Assembly: GCA_001874305.1 (NCBI GenBank)
Contig: MPCU01000013.1
Coordinates: forward strand, 1 to 64,000
DNA length: 64,000 bases
Source of the DNA: Bacteriovorax sp. MedPE-SWde
Lineage (GTDB): Bacteria; Bdellovibrionota; Bacteriovoracia; Bacteriovoracales; Bacteriovoracaceae
Direction of reading: 5' to 3'
Shown piece after piece: positions 43,116-52,306 of this stretch (its first letter is position 1; every line of letters begins with the position of its first letter). The notes below the pieces were generated by a model. It was not told where the DNA came from and did not search any database. It worked only from the letters and a program-made list of their open reading frames with translations. The position numbers and the translations under genes were made by a program.

Positions 43116-44225
43116 TTAGTGACGAGTTTTTCTTCCTGGGAATCTATGAGGAAGATTACCAAGGTAATTACCTTTGATATTTCTAATTGCTTCAATTCTC
43201 GATTCAGCAAGAACGTCAGTCGCTTTATTCACTGGAATATTTTGTTCATCAGAGATAGCGAACACGTCCAGAGTTGTATCAAAGATTGAGTCTACCATTC
43301 TCACAGCTTTGTCTTCCGACCAACCTTCGAACTCAATTGAAACGTTCATTAGTCCACCAGCATTGATTAAGTAATCTGGTGCATAAAGAACGCCTTTATC
43401 TTTTAAGATTTGACCATGTCTATCTTCTGCAAGTTGGTTATTTGCAGCACCTGCAACAATCTTACACTTTAGTCTATCAATAGTATTATCGTTAACCGTC
43501 GCACCTAGAGCACATGGAGAATAGATATCACAATCAACATCGTAGATTTCGTCGATACCAACTACTTCAGCATTTGGAACTTTCTCTTTAAATAACTCAA
43601 GGTTCTTTTCAGAGATGTCACAAACATAAACTTTAGCACCTTCGTTATATAGGTATTCTCCTAAGAATCTACCTACTGATCCAGCACCTTGAAGAGCAAC
43701 AACTTTACCTTTTAAAGATTTGTCTCCGTATACTTTTTGACAAGAAGCTTGAATTCCTCTGAAAACACCTCTTGCAGTCCATGGAGAAGGGTTACCTGAT
43801 CCACCGTGAACTTCAGCAACACCAACACAGTTACTTGTTTCAGTGAAGATATGCTCGATATCTTCTACTCTTGTGTTAACGTCTTCAGCTGTAATATATC
43901 TACCGTTTAGAGACTCAAGGAATCTACCATAAGATCTAAATAGTGCTTCTGATTTATCTTTTTCTGGATCACCGATAATAACAGCTTTCCCACCACCAAG
44001 GTTAAGACCTGAAACAGCGGCCTTATATGTCATACCTTTTGAAAGTCTTAGTACGTCGTCGATAGCTTCTTCTTCTGAAGCATATTGCCACATTCTCGTT
44101 CCACCTAGAGCTGGCCCTAGAATTGTGTTGTGAATCGCTACAACTACTTTTAGGTTACAACTTGGATCACTAAAGAAAACAACTTCTTCGTGTCCGTCTT
44201 TGTATAGTCTTTCGAAACTTAACAT
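43116..44225 (-). CDS. Leucine (Leu/Phe/Val) dehydrogenase
   Basis: The 369 residues match leucine dehydrogenase (about 365). LGPALGGTRMW and NLGGGKAVI (catalytic Lys) are in the substrate domain, LQGAGSVGRFLGEYL is the NAD site, and VAGAANNQL and DYLINAGGL are the conserved C-terminal motifs. It deaminates branched-chain amino acids to 2-oxoacids with NAD. The products are substrates for the fused E1 encoded at 38928-41120. This supports an amino-acid-burning metabolism. AGGAG precedes the ATG. It is a single-gene unit with its own terminator. Confidence 0.93.
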   Translation of the reverse strand: MLSFERLYKDGHEEVVFFSDPSCNLKVVVAIHNTILGPALGGTRMWQYASEEEAIDDVLRLSKGMTYKAAVSGLNLGGGKAVIIGDPEKDKSEALFRSYGRFLESLNGRYITAEDVNTRVEDIEHIFTETSNCVGVAEVHGGSGNPSPWTARGVFRGIQASCQKVYGDKSLKGKVVALQGAGSVGRFLGEYLYNEGAKVYVCDISEKNLELFKEKVPNAEVVGIDEIYDVDCDIYSPCALGATVNDNTIDRLKCKIVAGAANNQLAEDRHGQILKDKGVLYAPDYLINAGGLMNVSIEFEGWSEDKAVRMVDSIFDTTLDVFAISDEQNIPVNKATDVLAESRIEAIRNIKGNYLGNLPHRFPGRKTRH

Positions 44226-44331
44226 AAATACTCCTGTCTTATACCGGCATTGCTTAAGTAAAAATCAGCAAATTCCGATAAGAGTTGTAAAATAATATGA
44301 TGAACTTTACTCAAACAAAGGTAAAAGTAAT

Positions 44332-44685
44332 ATGCCCACCGTGTCAGTCGTTGAATTAGACAATTTTGGTAATGAAATAGCAGGAACAACTAAGGAATTT
44401 CAAGTAGATACAGGTGATCTCATTTATGACTCCCTAGACAATCAAGGATACAAACTTCCACATGGTTGTCTTGCGGGATCTTGTGGATCGTGTCGAATCC
44501 TTATTTTAGAAGGTGTTGAAAACCTTGCAGGTACAAGCGTGATTGAAGCCAATACTATAGAGAATATCGTCAAAGATTATAAACAAGATAAAGGCGAAGA
44601 GTTTACTAAAGGTAGAACCTTTAGACTTTCATGTCGTGCACGAGTTAGCGCTGGTGATATAAAAATTGGTGCACTCAAGGCCTAG
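44332..44685 (+). CDS. 2Fe-2S ferredoxin
   Basis: The 117 residues have the plant/adrenodoxin-type cluster site C46-x4-C51-x2-C54 (HGCLAGSCGSC), with the fourth Cys at 101 in RLSCRAR. The gap of 46 residues before the last Cys is longer than in common plant-type ferredoxins (about 29) or adrenodoxin (about 36). It carries electrons to an unknown partner. A flavoprotein reductase-like gene is encoded 950 bp away on the other strand. AAAGGT precedes the ATG. It converges on the lipase-like gene with a 1-base gap. Confidence 0.88.
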   Translation: MPTVSVVELDNFGNEIAGTTKEFQVDTGDLIYDSLDNQGYKLPHGCLAGSCGSCRILILEGVENLAGTSVIEANTIENIVKDYKQDKGEEFTKGRTFRLSCRARVSAGDIKIGALKA

Positions 44686-44686
44686 G

Positions 44687-45637
44687 CTACTTTAGCTTAC
44701 TAGTATTTAAATAGAGTAGAGTCTTAATATGCTCTACTCTATTGAAGTTCCAGTTTTTGTAACGGTTTACAACACTAGGTAAGAGACGCAGGTGTTTAAA
44801 ATTTAAAACAGTTGCCAGGTGATCAACACCATCATCAACGATGTAGTTACCATAAGGTAAGTAGGCTGAGCCAACTTCAACGAGTCCATCGTTACGACCT
44901 CTCTTAGACAAGATTAAGTCACGTAATGATTCTAATGGTGATTCTGGACCAAACTCGTTCTTTATATAAGTCACATATTGAAGAAGGTTAATATCTTGAA
45001 CAATCTTTTTAATCTTAGACTTGTTAAGTTTGTGATACTTATTCATTTTCTGAGTGCCGACAGATTTTAGTCCATCTAAGCTTCCACCAAAGAAAGTAAA
45101 TACCCACTCAGTTCCTATTCTTAATCCCCTTGTATTAGCAAAAAAATCCGCGATATAGGCTCCATAGAAAGGTGTTTGCATTGCAATCCATCCTTTCGTT
45201 CTCTTTCTAATACTTTTTTCAGAAAGAAGGACATCTAAGAATTCATTACCACCCTTAGAGTGAGTCACAACAACGATATCGCCCTTAATCTTTCTAAGCT
45301 GATCTACAATAAATTTCGAATTATTCTCTACGGTATCTTCAGACTCAACAATTATTCGAGTATTTTTAATTCCAACGGAGTCTAGCCAAGTCATATAATC
45401 TTTAAAATAATCGCCTAATAATAAAGAAAAATTTAGAGGTTGCTTAGAACCGTCAATAACTGTCTCAGAAAGTATTCCAGGAAGTAGAACGACAGTCATA
45501 TCTTTTAAACGACTCTTTAATTCTACTTCATGAAGTTTAGAAAGAGACTTCTTTGTTCTACTATAATCTTCGCTAAGGTTCTTGGCGTTTATTACTAACG
45601 AAGAAAGTATTGTGAGGATTAGTAGAACAGTTTTCAT
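44687..45637 (-). CDS. Exported alpha/beta hydrolase, lipase/esterase-like
   Basis: The 316 residues have a signal peptide (TVLLILTILSSLVINA). MTVVLLPGILSE is the first strand and oxyanion region. VVVTHSKGG (S127) is a nucleophile elbow with Lys-Gly after Ser and His in place of the first Gly. DGVDHLATVL is a candidate catalytic His. It looks like a secreted lipase or a related acyl hydrolase. It is coupled to the upstream reductase-like gene (TAATG), so the two may be expressed together although their chemistry differs. Confidence 0.72.
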   Translation of the reverse strand: MKTVLLILTILSSLVINAKNLSEDYSRTKKSLSKLHEVELKSRLKDMTVVLLPGILSETVIDGSKQPLNFSLLLGDYFKDYMTWLDSVGIKNTRIIVESEDTVENNSKFIVDQLRKIKGDIVVVTHSKGGNEFLDVLLSEKSIRKRTKGWIAMQTPFYGAYIADFFANTRGLRIGTEWVFTFFGGSLDGLKSVGTQKMNKYHKLNKSKIKKIVQDINLLQYVTYIKNEFGPESPLESLRDLILSKRGRNDGLVEVGSAYLPYGNYIVDDGVDHLATVLNFKHLRLLPSVVNRYKNWNFNRVEHIKTLLYLNTSKLK

Positions 45638-46653
45638 TACTTATTTCTCGCTTGCTCAAGTAGCTTACTTCTTTTTGCTGATCTGATCTTTCTGTTAATA
45701 TCATCGAGACTGTCTACGGCCATATCCCATGCAGTATAAATTTGCTTTTTAAAACCTGCTCTAATATCACCGGCAACATAGAAGTTCTCAATATTTGTCA
45801 TACCACTTTTTTCTGTAACGACATAACCACGGTCATCTAGCTCCGCACCTACCGCCTTTGCCAGCTCATTATAAATAATTGTACCAAGGGAAACAAAACT
45901 AAAGTAACTCTCTATTTGTCTTCCACTTTTAAACTTATAACCATGTAATTGACCAGCTCTCTTGTCTCCGATAACTTCAACAATCTCACTGTCAAAAACT
46001 TCAATTTTATAAAGTTCAATAAGCTCTTTAACTTCATCACTAAATTCTGGCTGCTTACCATTTGTTAAGATACTCATACTTGGAGTGTTATATCTTTCCT
46101 TGAGCATAACTGCGACCCAAGCTGCTCCATTTCCGTGTCCAATTATTGAAGTATGCTTGTCTATAACATGATGTCCATCACAACGAAGACAGTAATCAAC
46201 AGTCTGGGCATTCGCATAGGGAAGAATTGGTTGAATAGACTCTTTAAAGTGCGGTTGCACATCCATAATTCCAGTACATAGTACGACATACTTTGCTTTA
46301 TATGATTCACCTTTGGAGTCAGTTAACTTAAAACTACCGTTAGCTAGTTTTTCAACCTCAGTAACCCCAGTCTTTGCGATCGTATGAAGATTATCTTTAA
46401 ATTCACTCTCTGCAATCCATTCAAGAGTATCTTTATTTGGGTTAACAATACCTTTCTTATAATGTGCAAAGCCTGGCATATTCTCAACCTTAGCAACCCA
46501 AAACTCTCGGGACTTCTTCTTGTCTTTTGGCGTCCCTGGAAAAAAGAGAACTTCATCATTATTTAGGACACCTCTTAAAACCGCCATAACCCCAGCAGCT
46601 CCACCACCGATAACAGCTATTTCATATTCTTTTTCTTCAGTATTAGTACTCAT
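45637..46653 (-). CDS. Thioredoxin reductase-like FAD/NAD(P) oxidoreductase
   Basis: The 338 residues have the FAD site IAVIGGGAAGVMA, a redox pair in DYCLRCDGHH (C155, C158) in the position of the thioredoxin reductase CxxC, and the NAD(P) site SIIGHGNGAAW. NFYVAGDIRAGFKKQ is the second FAD motif. The CLRC pair and insertions (KDKKKSREFW) make it unlike housekeeping TrxB, so it is called only a family member. It could reduce a thioredoxin or ferredoxin partner. GGAG precedes the ATG. First gene of a two-gene unit. Confidence 0.82.
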   Translation of the reverse strand: MSTNTEEKEYEIAVIGGGAAGVMAVLRGVLNNDEVLFFPGTPKDKKKSREFWVAKVENMPGFAHYKKGIVNPNKDTLEWIAESEFKDNLHTIAKTGVTEVEKLANGSFKLTDSKGESYKAKYVVLCTGIMDVQPHFKESIQPILPYANAQTVDYCLRCDGHHVIDKHTSIIGHGNGAAWVAVMLKERYNTPSMSILTNGKQPEFSDEVKELIELYKIEVFDSEIVEVIGDKRAGQLHGYKFKSGRQIESYFSFVSLGTIIYNELAKAVGAELDDRGYVVTEKSGMTNIENFYVAGDIRAGFKKQIYTAWDMAVDSLDDINRKIRSAKRSKLLEQARNK

Positions 46654-46785
46654 TTTGGCTCCTTTTCCTCACCATATTGTAAACTTAGTATAGGCAAAGG
46701 TAAAACTTGCCGCCAATCAATTATCTCTATGCCCTGATAAACATCGACTGTTAAATAGCCGATTTTACTATAGAGAAGAGTAGAA

Positions 46786-49425
46786 ATGGCCATAGACAAA
46801 CAAACAGAAGAGTTCTTGCTCGATGCTGTTGAGAATGACGACTTTGAAAGTATAAAGTCACAGCTCAAGCAAGACTTAGACATTAACGCAAAATTTCCAG
46901 ATGGAGAGACAATTCTCCACAAGTGCTTTGCTACTCGTAAATACAATCTAACCCAACATCTCGTACTTCTTGGTGTTGATATATTTTCAAAAAACTCATT
47001 AAATAGAACACCTCTTCATATTGGCGCCAGGTCAGGCTTCTACGAAGGCACGCTCCTCTACACTCTTCTCGCAAATGACCTTAACCAGCAGGATCACAAA
47101 GGGCGTATACCGCTCATGCATGCAATTAAATTTAAACAAATGCTTCTCGTTAAAATACTGATGTCTAAAGGAAGTAATACTGATCTCAAAGATAATAATG
47201 GCTACTCTTCTCTCATGTGGGCCGTTAAACATTTAGATCCAGCAGAACTAAAAGAAATGATGTCACAGTCAACCGACGAGGAAATCCAAAACCATATTCA
47301 GGAGTGCATAGAACAAGGAAAAGATGTTCAAGTATCTGACGAAATAATTGATCAGGCCAATGAACAGTTAGCAGAAGATGGAGCAGCGGACAAACCGGAA
47401 CAAGAAGAAATAGTTCTTCCAAACCCTTTAGCGGAAATGATTACAAAGCCTGAAAATGAAGAACATCTCGCACCTTACTCAATTACTGATCATATCGAGT
47501 CACTTAAAGTAAAAGCAGAACAAGAAGGCTTTAGTTATGAGATGGCCATTAAGCCAGAGTTTGAAAAAAAGGAATACCCTGAAGATGATTCATCAAGTAT
47601 CAGGGGTGAAGAAACGAGTACGGACTCAAGCATTGAATCTTTTTCAAGAAAGACGACAGATGAAGAAGCTATATTACAAACCGTAACTGGTGATGCTGAG
47701 CCAAAAGAAGAAATGGAAATTATTAGAGGATCAGGAGCAAATAATGATCAAGAGCTTGAAAGACAAGAAATTCTCTCGCGTCCAGAATCTTCTTCTCCAG
47801 AGTTATTAGAACGTGAAGAGGTACAGAGAGTTTCTGGTAAATCCCCTGAGGTCTTAGAGTCTGAAACTGTGAAAATCAAAAGGCCTGAACTAGATGTAAA
47901 TTCAGAGGTCATGAAAGAAACAGAAAGGTCTCGTTCAGAAAATGAAAGCGATTCTCGGGAAATCAACGAAGAGCAAAGTTCACTTACAGCAAATAATCGT
48001 TCGACCACTGTAGCTGACAACAAGGAAACAGAAGACGAATCCGAGTTCATGACAGGAAAAGGCAGTGTTGATCACATTAAAGAAGAGACTTCGGTTATAA
48101 AAAGCCTAGAAGGTGAAAAGAGGCAAGAAGAACAATGGAGTGGTGAATCTAAAGGTGGTGTTGATAATACAACAGACTATGAAATAACTAAGCTAAAAAG
48201 AGCTGAGGCCAAAGAAGAAGCGAAACAGTCTTTAGAAGAGAAGCTAGATTCATCAACAGAACAAGAAACTGTATATGTTAAAAAGAAAGAACTCAACTAC
48301 ATTAAAGACGGATATAAAGAAGAATATAAAGATGATTACGGAGAAATTAGAAGTGTAGATAAAACCATTGCACAAGATGCTCCAGGAGAAATTAAGAGTG
48401 TAGATAAACAAATAGCTGAAACTGAATATGGAGAGATTAAGTCTGCTGACAAGGCCGTTGAAAGCTCTTATGAAGTTCAAGAGAAAGCACCAGAAGAAAA
48501 CCTTTCAACTAATTACTCAAGAGTTGAATCTACAGGGGATCCGACACAAGAGGCATCTGAAAGTATTAAGGTCACAAAAAAAGAAGTCACTCCTCTTGAA
48601 AGAGAAGAGAGAGAAAAGCGTCCAGAATTAAATACTGATACACTTCAAAAAGAAGAAGTACAAAGAGTTAAGAGTTCTTCTCCTGATAATGTGACCGAAG
48701 AGTCAATGAGAGTTTCTTCAACGAACTCTGAGAATGATAAGGAAAATGAAACAGTAAAACTCACATCTCCTAAAGAGCTATCTGAAGAAGTGACAGAAGT
48801 TACTGGTAGCACTGAAAATACAGCAGATGAACAAACTATAGTTGAAGGAAGTGATACACAAGAACAAGAAGAAGTCCTTACTGTCGAAGAGCAAAAAGTT
48901 ATGACAAATATGGTTGATGCCAATCAGAAGAATAAAAAAGGACAGACTCTTTCTTGGCTGGCTGCTGACAAAGGACAAGCAACTCTTCTAAAGAAGTTAA
49001 TTCAAAAAGGTGCTGACTACGAAATCAAAGATACCCAAGGTGTCTCTCCTCTTATGACAGCAGCAATGAAAGGTCACACAGAAGTTGTTGAATACCTCGC
49101 GCATAAAGTTAGAAATATCGATGAAAAAAGAAGAGATGGTCAAACGGCCCTCACTCTTGCCATAGAGGCAGATCAGTCAGATGTACTAAAGGCCCTCGTT
49201 GATAATGGAGCTAGTTCTGAAACAAAGATAAAGGGAAGTACACTACTTATGCATGCCGCTAGTATGGGGAGTGTTAAATGCATAAAGGTTCTTATACTTC
49301 TTGGACATGACCCTAAAGAAAAGAACTTCAGAGGTAAGACCTCTCTAGATATTGCAAAGGCCTCAAGACAAAAGCGTGCCTATGCTCTTCTTAAGAAAAT
49401 TATAGAATCGAGAAAGGCCGGATAG
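46786..49425 (+). CDS. Ankyrin-repeat protein split by a long acidic repetitive insert
   Basis: Among the 879 residues, 1-160 hold about four ankyrin repeats (NRTPLHIGARSG, GRIPLMHAIKFK, GYSSLMWAVKH). Residues of about 190-700 are extremely rich in E, S, K and T and must be disordered. Residues 705-879 hold about five more ankyrin repeats (GVSPLMTAAMKGHTEVVEYL). The insert contains three tandem 15-residue units (GEIKSVDK type, 48340-48470) and two diverged copies of a longer PEL...EEVQRV...SSP module (about residues 325 and 605). There is no signal peptide. It probably acts as a scaffold binding several partners. AGAAGAG is the ribosome binding site. Confidence 0.85.
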   Translation: MAIDKQTEEFLLDAVENDDFESIKSQLKQDLDINAKFPDGETILHKCFATRKYNLTQHLVLLGVDIFSKNSLNRTPLHIGARSGFYEGTLLYTLLANDLNQQDHKGRIPLMHAIKFKQMLLVKILMSKGSNTDLKDNNGYSSLMWAVKHLDPAELKEMMSQSTDEEIQNHIQECIEQGKDVQVSDEIIDQANEQLAEDGAADKPEQEEIVLPNPLAEMITKPENEEHLAPYSITDHIESLKVKAEQEGFSYEMAIKPEFEKKEYPEDDSSSIRGEETSTDSSIESFSRKTTDEEAILQTVTGDAEPKEEMEIIRGSGANNDQELERQEILSRPESSSPELLEREEVQRVSGKSPEVLESETVKIKRPELDVNSEVMKETERSRSENESDSREINEEQSSLTANNRSTTVADNKETEDESEFMTGKGSVDHIKEETSVIKSLEGEKRQEEQWSGESKGGVDNTTDYEITKLKRAEAKEEAKQSLEEKLDSSTEQETVYVKKKELNYIKDGYKEEYKDDYGEIRSVDKTIAQDAPGEIKSVDKQIAETEYGEIKSADKAVESSYEVQEKAPEENLSTNYSRVESTGDPTQEASESIKVTKKEVTPLEREEREKRPELNTDTLQKEEVQRVKSSSPDNVTEESMRVSSTNSENDKENETVKLTSPKELSEEVTEVTGSTENTADEQTIVEGSDTQEQEEVLTVEEQKVMTNMVDANQKNKKGQTLSWLAADKGQATLLKKLIQKGADYEIKDTQGVSPLMTAAMKGHTEVVEYLAHKVRNIDEKRRDGQTALTLAIEADQSDVLKALVDNGASSETKIKGSTLLMHAASMGSVKCIKVLILLGHDPKEKNFRGKTSLDIAKASRQKRAYALLKKIIESRKAG
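48340..48470 (+). repeat. Tandem 45-bp coding repeats in the ankyrin gene
   Basis: Near-identical stretches begin at 48340, 48385 and 48430. The 45-base period encodes 15 residues with the core GEI(R/K)S(V/A)DK. Confidence 0.85.
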
Positions 49426-49427
49426 AT

Positions 49428-50264
49428 ATGTTTACAGATAAAGCATTCCATATTGTAGAGAAGAACAACTTTGATAGTATAACTATGATTCGTGAAAATC
49501 ATGATGAGTTACGAGAGATAGTAGAAAAGTACTTAGAAAAGCCAAAACATCTTGTCTTTAACCTTGATATGGCCGAAGACCCTACTGAAGAGTTTCTCGA
49601 TCAAATTAATTTTCTTTCAACACTTTTAAAAAGTGATAACTACTCTCTTCAAATTTTCTCGTGCCCCGATTCAGTTGCAGGAAAGCTCAAGTCGCACAGA
49701 TTGAGGAACCTACCCGAGATCCAAGACCTTTCACACTTTATTAGTTCGTTGAATGCTATTGAAAGAGAGCTACGAGTTGAAAGCTTACTCAAGTCATATA
49801 TCGACAATACTATGAAGCACGTATTTTCAAAGTCAGGTCTTATTGTTCGAAGAGGTGAACTTACCATTGAGAGTGATCCTGAAAACTTTCTCAATGAAAT
49901 GAACTTCTTTCAAACATTTCAGTTAAATGACTCGTTCTTTTCTTTTGTCATTGGATCATCTGAAGAATTCTTTTCAGAATTTCTCGATGCCTTAAAAGAA
50001 AATGAACTAACACCAATACTCAATCATATTGCATCACAAATACCCGAGACTCTTTTGACAGGAGTTGAGATACACGATTACCTCACACATCCATATGACA
50101 AATTCCCAACAGAGAAGATGTCTATCGCAGGAAAAGAATATTCGTACTTTCATAACTGTGCTGTCATGAAAGTACCTTTAGAATGTGATCTAGGTATTTT
50201 TAATTTGGAAGTTTGGATTCCTAAGGATTTTACAGCTCAAGTTTATAGCTTTCTCAATCCTTAG
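49428..50264 (+). CDS. Two-domain protein of unknown function, possibly STAS-like plus CheX-like
   Basis: The 278 residues are coupled closely to the ankyrin gene (2 bp gap). The first 110 residues alternate strands and helices, with KHLVFNLDMAEDPTEEFLDQINFL resembling an anti-sigma-factor-antagonist (STAS) fold. Residues of about 145-278 contain a FFSFVIGSSEEFFSEFL stretch and later strands that recall CheX/CheC-type phosphatase folds. Neither catalytic motif is clear, so both are weak guesses from pattern. There is no signal peptide. With the ankyrin protein it may form a cytoplasmic complex. Confidence 0.5.
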   Translation: MFTDKAFHIVEKNNFDSITMIRENHDELREIVEKYLEKPKHLVFNLDMAEDPTEEFLDQINFLSTLLKSDNYSLQIFSCPDSVAGKLKSHRLRNLPEIQDLSHFISSLNAIERELRVESLLKSYIDNTMKHVFSKSGLIVRRGELTIESDPENFLNEMNFFQTFQLNDSFFSFVIGSSEEFFSEFLDALKENELTPILNHIASQIPETLLTGVEIHDYLTHPYDKFPTEKMSIAGKEYSYFHNCAVMKVPLECDLGIFNLEVWIPKDFTAQVYSFLNP

Positions 50265-50276
50265 GTAAAAATTAAA

Positions 50277-51605
50277 TTATTCTTCAGTTGCTGAAAAGTC
50301 TTGGGCCTCATTTGCTTCTCTTTTCGAGAAAATGTGCTTTTCACCGTCAACGTCTTTGATTTTTATTTCTCGTATTTCATAGTCGTCAACACGCTCTAAT
50401 GAGAAGCTTAGGCCTTCCCAAACAATAATCTGTCCTGACTCTGGAAAGTTATTACCAAGCATATCTAAAATAAAACCTGCAAGAGTTGAGTAGTTATCAT
50501 TTAGAGGGATCTTAATATCAAACTCAGAATAGAGGTCTCTTAACGTAGTTGAGCCTTCAACGACAATTCCTACTTCAAGATCACTTTCTTCATATTCTTT
50601 TCTAACATCATCTTCTTCGATATCATGTTCATCCTGAATTTCCCCAAGAATTTCTTCAATAATATCTTCAATTGTAATGATACCAACAATCAACCCAGTT
50701 TCATCTTTAACTAGTGCTAAGTGTATTTTCTTTCTATTCATATGATCAAATACGGCCTGTATTTTCATATGCTCATATACAAAGAATGGCTCTTTAAGGT
50801 GTGTTAGTAGATCAAAGGATCCTTTATTCTCAGCACTTACTAGAGCTAGAGACTTAACATGAAGGAAGCCCTTCATATTTTCGATATCACCGTCACAAAC
50901 AGGATAACGACTGTGCGTATCTGCACTAACAACATCCAGAACTTCGTTATAGTTAGACTTTGCTTGAATAGACTTGATTTCCTTTCTAGGAATCATGATA
51001 TCTTTTACTTTAATTTTTGGAAACTCTAGAATGGAGTTAAGCATATCAATTTGCTTAGAGTCCATTGTATTTTCTTTCTCTGCTTTTTGAATCATATATT
51101 CAATGTCGTCTTTCGTTATAAGACGTCCAGTGAGTTGTGCATTTTCACCTAGCACAGTATGAATCACCCAAACCATTAACTTAATGATTGGGTATAAAGC
51201 AAAGTAGAAAACTTGAAGAACACGAATAACAAATAGAGATAAGTTCTCTGCGTGTGTTCTTGCAAATGTTTTTGGAATTATTTCACCAAAGATTAGAATG
51301 ATAAATGTCGTAATACCAACAGCGATACCAATAGCATCATCAGCAAAAGCTCTTTGTGCTAATACAGTTGTTAAAGATGATGCAAAAATATTTACGACGT
51401 TATTTCCAACTAGGATTGTAGTTAGGATCTCACTTGGCTTTTCAACCATGAAAGACAGGGCCTTTCCTTTTGATCCACCTTCTTCAATAAGTTGTTTTGC
51501 TCTGTCATGTCCAATTGAAAGTAGAACAGCTTCAGAGCCTGAGAAAAAACCAGAAAGAATAAAACATAAAGCTAGTGATCCTAGCTCGAGACTGTCTATC
51601 TCCAT
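50277..51605 (-). CDS. CorC/HlyC-type membrane protein with CNNM (DUF21), CBS pair and CorC domain
   Basis: The 442 residues start with a DUF21/CNNM membrane domain at 1-180 (FFSGSEAVLLSIG, VGNNVVNIFASSL). Two CBS domains lie at about 200-325 (IMIPRKEIKSI, GIITIEDIIEEILGEI), and a C-terminal CorC_HlyC domain at about 345-430 (LAGFILDMLGNNFPESG). These proteins are linked to magnesium and cobalt export and tolerance. A TATACT lies 12 bases before the ATG. The 51606-51826 region upstream holds no gene; it includes GTCAT/ATGAC stem arms at 51808-51821. Confidence 0.9.
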   Translation of the reverse strand: MEIDSLELGSLALCFILSGFFSGSEAVLLSIGHDRAKQLIEEGGSKGKALSFMVEKPSEILTTILVGNNVVNIFASSLTTVLAQRAFADDAIGIAVGITTFIILIFGEIIPKTFARTHAENLSLFVIRVLQVFYFALYPIIKLMVWVIHTVLGENAQLTGRLITKDDIEYMIQKAEKENTMDSKQIDMLNSILEFPKIKVKDIMIPRKEIKSIQAKSNYNEVLDVVSADTHSRYPVCDGDIENMKGFLHVKSLALVSAENKGSFDLLTHLKEPFFVYEHMKIQAVFDHMNRKKIHLALVKDETGLIVGIITIEDIIEEILGEIQDEHDIEEDDVRKEYEESDLEVGIVVEGSTTLRDLYSEFDIKIPLNDNYSTLAGFILDMLGNNFPESGQIIVWEGLSFSLERVDDYEIREIKIKDVDGEKHIFSKREANEAQDFSATEE

Positions 51606-51826
51606 GATTTCGATCCGAGTATATGATTGAATAAATTTACTGATGTAAAAGACTGGGGGTAATTAAGCGGAGGTTCTATTTCTTTTTCCTTGTTAAGATC
51701 TTACTTTTTTGGTCAAGTTTTAAACCAATTAAGTTTAGATCAATTTTACTATAGTTCACGTTTTTAGTCTATATGACACAGATAATCAAGTATATACTAC
51801 ACGACATGTCATCTAAATGACTGGTT

Positions 51827-52306
51827 TTAGTGGTGGTCGAGCTGCTCGCCTTTAAAATCATGGTCAGAATAAACAATTCTATCGTTCATTTCATGGTTAA
51901 AGTCGTGAATTTCCTCAATATTTGCTACGTTTCTGAAGATCCCGTTACACTTATAACAAATTGCTACTTGCTTAAGTCTTCTGAATAAAATGAAGTCAAA
52001 AATATAGAGAATGATAAATGGAGCTACAGAATAAGGAGCATACTCAGTAGTTGCTACATAGAGAGTCATTAGTGCGGCCATTACAAATAAGACTACACCT
52101 ATTTTTCTATTGAAGTCTTTTTGCTTATAAAAATCTTTCCTTTCACAAGAAGGACAATCTTTTAAAACCCCTTCATGGTGCTCAGGAGTAAACTTCACAG
52201 GCTCAACATGATCACATACCTTACACTGTGCCTCAGTAGCACCAGCTGTCGGAGTAAAAGCAATCCCTGAACCACACTCAGGACAAGTCAAAGTTATTTC
52301 AATCAT
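51827..52306 (-). CDS. Zinc-ribbon membrane protein of unknown function
   Basis: The 159 residues start with a zinc ribbon (CPECGSG, CKVCDHV), followed by a second CxxC (CPSCER). Two membrane helices follow (VVLFVMAALMTLYVA, YSVAPFIILYIFDFILF), then another CYKC and an acidic His-rich tail. The four CxxC pairs suggest metal-bound cytoplasmic modules around a hairpin in the inner membrane. The start overlaps the upstream membrane gene by four bases, so it belongs to the nudix-membrane-ribbon operon. I know no specific function. Confidence 0.75.
   Translation of the reverse strand: MIEITLTCPECGSGIAFTPTAGATEAQCKVCDHVEPVKFTPEHHEGVLKDCPSCERKDFYKQKDFNRKIGVVLFVMAALMTLYVATTEYAPYSVAPFIILYIFDFILFRRLKQVAICYKCNGIFRNVANIEEIHDFNHEMNDRIVYSDHDFKGEQLDHH

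Noticed and set aside
46650-46946. 98-codon open frame on the minus strand
   Set aside because: It is antisense to the start of the ankyrin gene and its promoter region, and shows no domain.
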